Shown: in pieces, positions 1 to 4,832 of the stretch
Position numbering within the stretch: position 1 is the stretch's first letter
Layout of the letters: the number at the start of each line of letters is the position of its first letter
Source: Oscillospiraceae bacterium
Lineage (GTDB): Bacteria > Bacillota > Clostridia > Oscillospirales > Ruminococcaceae
NCBI GenBank assembly: GCA_017848155.1
Contig: JAGAKC010000362.1
Coordinates: forward strand, 1-8,122
Reading direction: 5' to 3'
DNA: 8,122 nt
Notes under the pieces: model-generated
What the model was told of the DNA's origin: nothing
Seen by the model: only the letters and a program-made list of their open reading frames with translations
Databases searched by the model: none
Program-made: the position numbers and the translations under genes

Positions 1-703
1 GCTGGAGCTTTTAAGCGCCGCTTCGGTATTCATCACCACTTTCATTCCGATATTTGCAGGGATACTGTCGGTAATGGGACGTACAGCCTCGGCGTCCGCC
101 GTGAATGCCGTTACCCTCGCCGCAACGCAGCTCTTCTCACAGCTTGCGGTGAATCTCCTCGCCCCCCTTTGCGGCACGATAATGGGGCTTGCCATAACGG
201 GTGCGATACATCCGCAGCTGGATACGGCGAAGCTGGGCGAATCCATCAGAAAAGCGGTGGTAGGGGCGCTGGGTCTGCTGATGACCCTGTTTATGAGCAT
301 ACTTTCGGTGCAGACCGTCGTGACAGGCTCGGCTGACAGCATGCTGATACGCACGGCGAAATTCGCAGTTTCCTCGGGAGTGCCGCTCATCGGCGGCACC
401 ATCTCCGACGCTGTCGCAACGGTGCACGGCGGACTTGCGCTCATCAAAAGCAGCGTCGGCACCTTCGGGATAATCGCAGCGGCGGTGATGATACTTCCGA
501 CGCTTGTCAGCGTGACCTGCTACAGGCTCGCAATAGGCGCCGCCGAAGCTGTCAGCGACATTTTCGGCACAAAGGAGCTTTCCGCACTGCTGAAATCAGG
601 CGGTGCGGTGGTGTCGATAATAAGCGCCGTGATAGCCTGCTTTCTGCTGCTTAATACCATCGCTGCGGTGATAATGCTCGCCATGGGCAGCGGCATTGCC
701 TGA
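1..703 (+). CDS. spoIIIAE: Stage III sporulation protein AE, C-terminal part (5' truncated by window)
   Basis: Multi-pass membrane protein of the SpoIIIA complex, made in the mother cell and placed in the outer forespore membrane, where with SpoIIQ it forms the channel needed for late forespore development. The frame is open from base 2 to the TGA at 701-703, giving 233 visible residues, a little over half of the roughly 400 residues usual for the family. Hydrophobic segments lie at about visible residues 5-25, 45-68, 85-107, 155-178 and 203-230. The stretch from about 108 to 155 (TGSADSMLIRTAKFAVSSG, then GVPLIGGTISDAV and GGLALIKSS) is the conserved SpoIIIAE core and is the main basis for the name. 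The first ATG, at 74, is internal and not the true start. spoIIIAF follows after 14 bases, as expected in the spoIIIA operon. The operon promoter lies outside the window. Confidence 0.95.
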   Translation, partial: LELLSAASVFITTFIPIFAGILSVMGRTASASAVNAVTLAATQLFSQLAVNLLAPLCGTIMGLAITGAIHPQLDTAKLGESIRKAVVGALGLLMTLFMSILSVQTVVTGSADSMLIRTAKFAVSSGVPLIGGTISDAVATVHGGLALIKSSVGTFGIIAAAVMILPTLVSVTCYRLAIGAAEAVSDIFGTKELSALLKSGGAVVSIISAVIACFLLLNTIAAVIMLAMGSGIA

Positions 704-717
704 AAGGACGGTGCGGC

Positions 718-1185
718 ATGCAGTTTCTCACCACCGTATGTATGGCGGCGATAGCCTCGGCGCTTTTCAGGATACTTGTACCAGAAAGTAAAAACACAAA
801 GCAGATATCGCTGCTTATAGCGTGTATATTCCTGCTCGCTGTCATCAAAGCATTCACGGGAGCGGAGCTTAAGATAGAGCCGCCCTCGGTAACTCTCACC
901 GACGGCGAGGACTATCTGCGGCTTTCGGGACAGGTCGACCGTGAGCTTCAGAAAAGGATATGCGGAGAGCTTTCCGACAAGCTGTACGCACTTTTGGAGG
1001 AGCAGGATATATTTCCCGAACAAATTCACGTGAACGTTAATATTTCGGGCACGTACAGCATATCTATTACACAGGTGAAGCTCGTTCTTTCAAAGGAGCA
1101 GCAGGACAGAGCCGAGGACGCAGTACGCACCGCAGAGAGCGTGCTGTCCGAGGATATAGAGCTTAAGGTCGTGATAAAGGAGTGA
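718..1185 (+). CDS. spoIIIAF: Stage III sporulation protein AF
   Basis: Component of the SpoIIIA mother-cell/forespore channel. The 155-residue product has two N-terminal membrane segments (about residues 4-20 and 29-47), then a soluble domain of about 108 residues. Its end (ITQVKLVLSKEQQDRAEDAV followed by a VLSEDIELKVVIKE tail) fits the ring-building-motif type of beta-alpha-beta domain known in this family. It is shorter than the roughly 200-residue Bacillus subtilis protein, but nothing looks broken. The start is supported by AAAGGA at 703-708, nine bases before the ATG. The position between spoIIIAE and spoIIIAG agrees with the conserved operon order. The name rests on the topology, the C-terminal pattern and the gene order together. 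Confidence 0.9.
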   Translation: MQFLTTVCMAAIASALFRILVPESKNTKQISLLIACIFLLAVIKAFTGAELKIEPPSVTLTDGEDYLRLSGQVDRELQKRICGELSDKLYALLEEQDIFPEQIHVNVNISGTYSISITQVKLVLSKEQQDRAEDAVRTAESVLSEDIELKVVIKE

Positions 1186-1194
1186 GGGCAGCAG

Positions 1195-1722
1195 ATGCAG
1201 CTGATATCAGAAAACGCAGGACTTCTGTCAAAGCCGAAGCTGCAAAAGGCGGCGGTCATCATCGGCGTGGCGCTGATAGTGCTGATATTCATAAGCACGC
1301 TGACGCCGAAGGAGAGCGCACAGGCTCCCCCCGCATCCGAAAGCACCGCCGAAACGGAGCAGCGCCTTGAAGCACGGCTGGAAGAGCTGCTGTCCGAGAT
1401 AGAGGGAGTAAGCTCGCCGAAGGTGATGCTGACCCTCGACAGCACCGAGGAGCACGTGTACGCACGTGACAGCAGGAGCGGCAGCAGCAGCTCACAGGAC
1501 GAGGGCGGCACGCAGGGCTCGGACGATAACGAGGACACGGTGGTGCTGGTGGGAAGCGGCAGTGCCGAAAGCGCACTGGAGCAGAGCACGGTGCTGCCGA
1601 AGGTGCGTGGAGTTGCGGTGGTGTGCGGCGGCGCACAGGACCCGACCATAAAGGAAAAGGTAGTCAACACCGTTTCGGGGGTGCTGGGAATAGGCGCCTC
1701 ACGGGTGTATGTTACATACTGA
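1195..1722 (+). CDS. spoIIIAG: Stage III sporulation protein AG
   Basis: Ring-forming component of the SpoIIIA-SpoIIQ channel, related to the ring-building domains of type III secretion systems. The 175-residue product has a short cytosolic N-terminus, one membrane segment (about residues 18-35), a Pro/Ala/Ser-rich linker, and a ring-building domain. The domain begins at RLEELLSEIEGVSSPKVMLT (61-80) and resumes at KVRGVAVVCGGA (136-147), ending with VLGIGASRVYVTY. Between these parts lies a low-complexity Ser/Gly/acidic stretch (about 91-114). The family is known to carry an insertion in this domain; B. subtilis SpoIIIAG is about 229 residues, so this version is compact. The ATG at 1195 has GAGGG at 1184-1188 six bases upstream, plus AAAGGAG at 1176-1182 overlapping the end of spoIIIAF. 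Confidence 0.93.
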   Translation: MQLISENAGLLSKPKLQKAAVIIGVALIVLIFISTLTPKESAQAPPASESTAETEQRLEARLEELLSEIEGVSSPKVMLTLDSTEEHVYARDSRSGSSSSQDEGGTQGSDDNEDTVVLVGSGSAESALEQSTVLPKVRGVAVVCGGAQDPTIKEKVVNTVSGVLGIGASRVYVTY

Positions 1723-1737
1723 CGAAGGGAGAATAAC

Positions 1738-2280
1738 ATGAAACGTCTTAATCTTATCATCGGGAAAAAGCAGCTGGTGGTGGCAGGACTTACTGTGCTG
1801 CTGGGAGCTGCGGTGGCAGTTAATTTCGCACTGGACAGCGGCACTAAAAAGGACCTCACACAGCCGTCCGCCGAGGTCAGCGCAAGCAACTACGGCGAAG
1901 CGGAATATGTATCGCAGGAGCTGACGGACACCGACGCATACTTTGCGCAGGCACGCCTTGACAAGCAGGCGAGCCGTGACGAAGCCGCAGAGGTGCTGCG
2001 CAGCATGTATCAGGGCGGCGACCTGACCACTGACGAGCTTTCCATGGTGGCTGACGATGCGATGCAGCTTAGCGGACTTATCGAAAGCGAGAACAAGATA
2101 GAATCGCTGCTGAAGGCACAGGGCTTTGAGGAAGCGCTGTGCTATCTCAGCGACGACAGCGCCAACATCATCGTAAAGACCACAGGTCTTGACGCCGCAG
2201 GCGCTGCCAAAATAAAAAGCACGCTGCTCTCCGAGTATGAGGTCAGCAGCGACGGCATAACCATCGTAGAGGTGAACTGA
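1738..2280 (+). CDS. spoIIIAH: Stage III sporulation protein AH
   Basis: Mother-cell membrane protein whose extracellular domain binds forespore SpoIIQ in the intermembrane space, linking the two halves of the channel; it belongs to the YscJ/FliF-like group. The 180-residue product has a positively charged N-terminus, a membrane segment at about 12-31, a helical linker region (about 55-135) with YFAQARLDKQASRDEAAEVL typical of the family, and a C-terminal ring-building domain (CYLSDDSANIIVKTTGLDAA at 135-154, then IKSTLLSEYEVSSDGITIVEV). The start is clear: AAGGGAG at 1725-1731 lies six bases before the ATG. It is the last gene of the operon here. A terminator follows at once, so the accessory genes often found after spoIIIAH in other Firmicutes are absent from this place. 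Confidence 0.94.
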   Translation: MKRLNLIIGKKQLVVAGLTVLLGAAVAVNFALDSGTKKDLTQPSAEVSASNYGEAEYVSQELTDTDAYFAQARLDKQASRDEAAEVLRSMYQGGDLTTDELSMVADDAMQLSGLIESENKIESLLKAQGFEEALCYLSDDSANIIVKTTGLDAAGAAKIKSTLLSEYEVSSDGITIVEVN

Positions 2281-2330
2281 AAAAAGCACCGCCGCACGGC
2301 TCTGTAAAGCCATACGGCGGTGTTTTCTTT
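2281..2330. terminator. Probable bidirectional intrinsic terminator between convergent operons
   Basis: A perfect 8-bp stem (CACCGCCG at 2287-2294 with CGGCGGTG at 2315-2322) holds an inner GGCT/AGCC stem (2298-2301 with 2308-2311). The outer stem extends through a G-U pair into A-T pairs. TTTTCTTT follows on the plus side (2323-2330) and an A run lies before it (2280-2285), which gives a T run on the minus strand. It directly follows the spoIIIAH stop and lies 14 bases past the stop of the convergent minus-strand gene, so it can serve both transcripts. Confidence 0.88.
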
Positions 2331-2343
2331 ATTCGGATTCAGG

Positions 2344-2742
2344 TCAGCTGCCGCATATCTCTTTCTGCTTTTTTCTGCTGAATGAAGCCAGCACAAGACC
2401 GTAAGCCTTGTCGAGAAGCTCTGTCAGAAGCTCGTCAGATACCGCTCCGTCAGCTTTTACGGAGTTCCAGTGCTGCTTGTTCATGTAGTAGCCGGGAATG
2501 ATGTCCTCATATGTGCTGCGCAGGTATTCGCCCTCCGCAGGAAGCAGCTTAAGCGTTATATAGTACGGCTTAAGCTCACCGTCAAGGCACACTGCCGCAA
2601 ACATCTTTCCGCCCACATTGTACCTTATCCAGCGCCAGTCGGGCTGCAGGTCACGTGTAACTCCGCACTTCTCTGTGAGATACCCGTCCAGCCACCTGTA
2701 TTTCAGACCGGAAAGTCCTTTTGTGATAATATCCTCGCTCAT
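2344..2742 (-). CDS. MmcQ/YjbR family protein
   Basis: Small protein of 132 residues in the MmcQ/YjbR (CyaY-like fold) family. Some members are annotated as DNA-binding, but the cellular role is generally not established. Seen in the sequence: GGKMFAAVCLDG (44-55), ITLKLLP (62-68) and the family signature PGYYMNKQHWNSV (83-95), followed by the helix DELLTELLDKAYGLVLASF (103-121). Length and order are normal for the family. On the minus strand GGGAG lies eight bases before the ATG at 2742. The start codon overlaps the TGA of the upstream gene as ATGA (2739-2742), so translation of the two is probably coupled. No function should be inferred from the family name alone. Confidence 0.88.
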   Translation of the reverse strand: MSEDIITKGLSGLKYRWLDGYLTEKCGVTRDLQPDWRWIRYNVGGKMFAAVCLDGELKPYYITLKLLPAEGEYLRSTYEDIIPGYYMNKQHWNSVKADGAVSDELLTELLDKAYGLVLASFSRKKQKEICGS

Positions 2743-3656
2743 ATCTCAGCTCCCATTCCTTTCAGAAATCTCAGCTTTTTTATTATAAGGGTGCTGCGCC
2801 ACCAGTTTTCGGCAAGCGTAAACTCACGGTAGTCTGTCCACCACTCCCACGGCACGGTAAACGAGCCGTCAGCCAGCTGCTGCTCTGCGATAAGCTCGCA
2901 CTCGGCGCTTACGAGCTCCTCGTTTCCGCTGTAGAATATGCTGTCACGGTCAAGGATAAAGTCGGACGGCAGCGGCACATACTCTTTCCCCCACTTGTCC
3001 GTATCACGGCAGATATTCAGGTCTACCTGTGCTTTCAGCTTTTCCCTGAAAAGCTCCATATCTGTTAGCTGAACATCCGCCCTACACAGATATTCATACA
3101 GCGAAATAAAGCAGCCCGTAATATGCATTTCCTCAAAGGGTGCGCTCTCTGTAAACCATCGTATCGCCTGTGCCGCTATCTCACAGCCCCTTTTGTACAG
3201 AGGAGCATCCTTTTCCGCAAATCTCACGATAAAGCCTGCCAGCGCAGCGGTGGGGTTGTAGCCTGCTTCACCTGCGCCTTTATGCTCCCACCATATCGCA
3301 TGGGGACAGTCATTGTTTGAGGGTACGGTATTCAGCCACTGCCCCCTTTGCGCATCGAGATCCTTTCCGCTGTCAAGATAGCGCAGTATCCCCTGCATTA
3401 TCGGGTGCGAGCTGTCTGTAAAGCCTATCTCCGAAAGTATCTCGGTCGCCTGCCAGGTCTGTATCGGCAAGGACATCGGATTGAAGCAGTCCGCCTCCAG
3501 CGCATGTCCGAAGCCGCCGTCCTCATTCTGATAGAATGACAGTGCGGTCAGTACGTCCCCGACGCTGCCGCCCTCGAAATGGAAACGGAAGCGTGCAAGG
3601 TCAACGGGACGTGCGTTTCGGTAGATAAATTGTCTTGCTTTTTCTGTTAAGGTCAT
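2739..3656 (-). CDS. Predicted alpha/alpha-toroid (terpenoid cyclase/prenyltransferase-like fold) protein, function unknown
   Basis: The 305-residue protein has no recognised specific function. It lacks a signal peptide and membrane segments, so it is probably cytosolic. Two stretches resemble the QW-type repeats of squalene cyclase/prenyltransferase-beta toroids: SFYQNEDGGFGHALEAD (40-56) and EQQLADGSFTVPWEWW (258-273). Helical segments in between (WQATEILSEIG, IMQGILRYL, NPTAALAGFIVRFA) fit stacked helical hairpins. It is rich in Trp. No DxDD motif of class II terpene cyclases is visible, so enzymatic cyclisation is not supported. The ATG at 3656 is preferred over the in-frame GTG at 3665: the GTG shares its first G with the Shine-Dalgarno AAAGGAG (3665-3671), which sits eight bases before the ATG. 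It is the first gene of a two-gene unit with the MmcQ/YjbR gene. The fold call is inference from repeat patterns. Confidence 0.75.
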   Translation of the reverse strand: MTLTEKARQFIYRNARPVDLARFRFHFEGGSVGDVLTALSFYQNEDGGFGHALEADCFNPMSLPIQTWQATEILSEIGFTDSSHPIMQGILRYLDSGKDLDAQRGQWLNTVPSNNDCPHAIWWEHKGAGEAGYNPTAALAGFIVRFAEKDAPLYKRGCEIAAQAIRWFTESAPFEEMHITGCFISLYEYLCRADVQLTDMELFREKLKAQVDLNICRDTDKWGKEYVPLPSDFILDRDSIFYSGNEELVSAECELIAEQQLADGSFTVPWEWWTDYREFTLAENWWRSTLIIKKLRFLKGMGAEI

Positions 3657-3664
3657 CGTTATCA

Positions 3665-3671
3665 CTCCTTT
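3665..3671 (-). promoter_or_regulatory. Shine-Dalgarno that decides the start of the toroid-like gene
   Basis: On the minus strand this reads AAAGGAG, with eight bases (3664-3657) before the ATG at 3656. An in-frame GTG at 3665-3663 begins inside this site and so cannot be its start codon. Confidence 0.8.
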
Positions 3672-3673
3672 AT

Positions 3674-3718
3674 GGCAGCACCTGCCGCAAGGCTCTTTTC
3701 CCTTACTTATGGCAGGTG
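3674..3718 (-). promoter_or_regulatory. Structured 5' leader of the toroid-like gene with two alternative hairpins
   Basis: On the minus strand, CACCTGCC (3718-3711) can pair over 8 bp with GGCAGGTG (3686-3679), with an inner AAGG/CCTT pairing. The GGCAG half of that 3' arm can instead pair with CTGCC (3678-3674) across a three-base loop, just upstream of the Shine-Dalgarno. The two foldings exclude each other. CTGCCATAA occurs twice (3715-3707 and 3678-3670). No T run follows, so this is not an intrinsic terminator. A role in translation control is inference; it matches no riboswitch class that I recognise. Confidence 0.45.
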
Positions 3719-3736
3719 TATCATCCCTTAAAGTAT

Positions 3737-3765
3737 ATCATATCATTTCGGCGCTGTATTGTAAA
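3737..3765 (-). promoter_or_regulatory. Sigma-A-type promoter for the toroid-like/MmcQ-YjbR genes
   Basis: Minus-strand -35 TTTACA (3765-3760), a 17-bp spacer and -10 TATGAT (3742-3737) differ from consensus by one base each. Transcription would start near 3730, giving a leader of about 74 bases. The promoter starts ten bases past the stop of the upstream AraC-family gene. No terminator is visible between the two, so read-through from the regulator gene is also possible. Confidence 0.75.
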
Positions 3766-3774
3766 AATCCGACA

Positions 3775-4611
3775 TCACCGCAGCTTCATGGCAAGCTCCA
3801 CCGCATCACGCATGCTCATTAAATGGCGCTTTCTGAAATCATTCAGCAGGTGCGCCTGGTCGAAGTAGCCGAAGCGCTCCACAGCATCCGCAGCGTCAAA
3901 GCGCCTGCCCGACATAAGCTCCTGCCAGAGGAGCTGGTAGCGCACAAGGTCGGAAAAGGTCTTTGGCGACACTCCGATATGTGACGAAAAGATGCGCTCC
4001 AGCGACCGCTCCGACAGTGCGATGCTGCCGCAGATATCGGTCAGCCGTGCCCTTCCGCATGATGATATCATCATGTGCAGCACATTCATAAGGTCATTGT
4101 TTACTCTTATCCCGTCCAGCCTTTTCAGCAGGAATCGCTCCGCCGCAGCCGCCTTTCCCGTAAGGGTCGGCACATCGAAAAGCAGCGGCTGGAGCTCCTT
4201 TCGCAGTGCGGAGAAAAACTCGTCAACGGGGAAATATCTGTTTCTGGTGGAGGAAAGGTCACGCTCCGCAAACAGCACCGCCGTCCATGCGTAGAATCTT
4301 ATCGCAAACGTGGCATTGATATGCACTTTTGCGCCGACATCGGTCCCAAATGTCTTGTGTGAGCGCTCATCCACGCAGCACACTCCGCCCGTCCAGCAGC
4401 TGTCTGTATAGTCGATGTCGAAGATAATGTCAATGCACGTGTCGGGAATGACCAGTCCGCTTCCTGCGGCAGAGGGCAAGGGTCTGCGTGTGCCCCAGAA
4501 GCAGCGGATATACGGGCGCAGCGCAGGACACGGCATAAGCTCGCAGTAGCTGTCGTCCTGCGAAAACGGCGACGCAGTAAGCGGTCGGTACATATCGGTA
4601 AGTCGCTTCAC
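3775..4611 (-). CDS. AraC-family transcriptional regulator
   Basis: DNA-binding regulator of 278 residues. The N-terminal half (about 10-120) resembles the DUF6597-type domain often joined to AraC helix-turn-helix modules (PALRPYIRCFWG at 29-40, GLVIPDTCIDIIFDID at 52-67). The C-terminal AraC/XylS domain spans about 180-275: LTDICGSIALSERSLERIFS is the first helix-turn-helix, IGVSPKTFSDLVRYQ (212-226) the linker signature, and ERFGYFDQAHLLNDFRKRH (245-263) the second. The usual Gly-x-(T/S)-Pro after that is replaced by LMSMRDA, a modest divergence. The start is taken as GTG at 4611, just after a G-rich ribosome site (GGGAGAGG, minus strand). ATG at 4593 is possible but has no good Shine-Dalgarno. 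It is divergent from glnN and upstream of two same-strand genes. Its targets and ligand are unknown. Confidence 0.88.
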   Translation of the reverse strand: MKRLTDMYRPLTASPFSQDDSYCELMPCPALRPYIRCFWGTRRPLPSAAGSGLVIPDTCIDIIFDIDYTDSCWTGGVCCVDERSHKTFGTDVGAKVHINATFAIRFYAWTAVLFAERDLSSTRNRYFPVDEFFSALRKELQPLLFDVPTLTGKAAAAERFLLKRLDGIRVNNDLMNVLHMMISSCGRARLTDICGSIALSERSLERIFSSHIGVSPKTFSDLVRYQLLWQELMSGRRFDAADAVERFGYFDQAHLLNDFRKRHLMSMRDAVELAMKLR

Positions 4612-4633
4612 ACCTCTCCCCCCCTTTTGAAAC

Positions 4634-4662
4634 AGTATAGCACATCACGGCGCTTTTTTCAA
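4634..4662 (-). promoter_or_regulatory. Sigma-A-type promoter for the AraC-family gene
   Basis: Minus-strand -35 TTGAAA (4662-4657), a 17-bp spacer and -10 TATACT (4639-4634). The start would fall near 4627, close to the G-rich ribosome binding site, so the leader is very short (about 15-20 bases). Confidence 0.78.
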
Positions 4663-4726
4663 TGGTGATAGTCATAATGCACAATCAAACAGAGTTTTTC
4701 ACAGCGATATTCACAAAGTTCCCCAG

Positions 4727-4755
4727 TTGACAAAACGCCGCCTTTCGTATATAAT
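4727..4755 (+). promoter_or_regulatory. Perfect consensus sigma-A promoter for glnN
   Basis: TTGACA (4727-4732), an exact 17-bp spacer and TATAAT (4750-4755). Transcription would start near 4761-4763, leaving a leader of about 70 bases before the glnN ATG. Such a strong promoter fits control at a later step, in the leader, or by a repressor. Confidence 0.88.
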
Positions 4756-4763
4756 GTAATACA

Positions 4764-4779
4764 GAAACAACGGCGTTTC
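4764..4779 (+). promoter_or_regulatory. Candidate antiterminator hairpin with ANTAR-like hexaloop in the glnN leader
   Basis: GAAAC (4764-4768) pairs with GTTTC (4775-4779) around the six-base loop AACGGC, which has A at position 1 and G at position 4 as in RNA targets of ANTAR antiterminator proteins. Its 3' arm consists of bases that also form the 5' arm of the leader terminator, so the two structures are mutually exclusive. Known ANTAR targets have two such hairpins, and only one fits after the predicted start. The stem is short and mostly A-U. Confidence 0.4.
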
Positions 4780-4821
4780 GTCTAAGGGGCAGGTGTACCC
4801 TGACGGGACGTTTTTTATTTT
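4774..4821 (+). terminator. Intrinsic terminator/attenuator in the glnN leader
   Basis: CGTTTCGTC (4774-4782) pairs with GACGGGACG (4802-4810) over 9 bp including two G-U pairs. An inner AGGG/CCCT stem (4785-4788 with 4798-4801) caps it. TTTTTTATTTT (4811-4821) follows directly and runs into the ribosome binding site GGAGG (4822-4826). Position between promoter and gene, with no other gene to terminate, points to conditional premature termination of glnN. Confidence 0.72.
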
Positions 4822-4832
4822 GGAGGTACTTT

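Noticed and set aside
1026..1889. Long minus-strand frame (287 codons) opposite spoIIIAF, spoIIIAG and spoIIIAH
   Set aside because: It is antisense to three well-supported genes, its translation is Ser/Thr/Ala-rich low complexity with no family resemblance, and it spans gene boundaries. It is a by-product of GC-rich codon bias.
2739..3656. Calling the toroid-like protein a squalene cyclase or prenyltransferase
   Set aside because: Only repeat-like motifs are present; the DxDD catalytic motif is not seen and the length is about half that of squalene-hopene cyclases.
3674..3718. Leader inverted repeat as a terminator of the AraC-family gene
   Set aside because: There is no T run after the stem on the minus strand, and it lies after the promoter of the next gene.
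4618..4624. Run of seven C (G on the coding strand) before the AraC-family gene as a phase-variation tract
   Set aside because: It is short, lies outside the coding frame and can be explained as part of a G-rich ribosome binding site.
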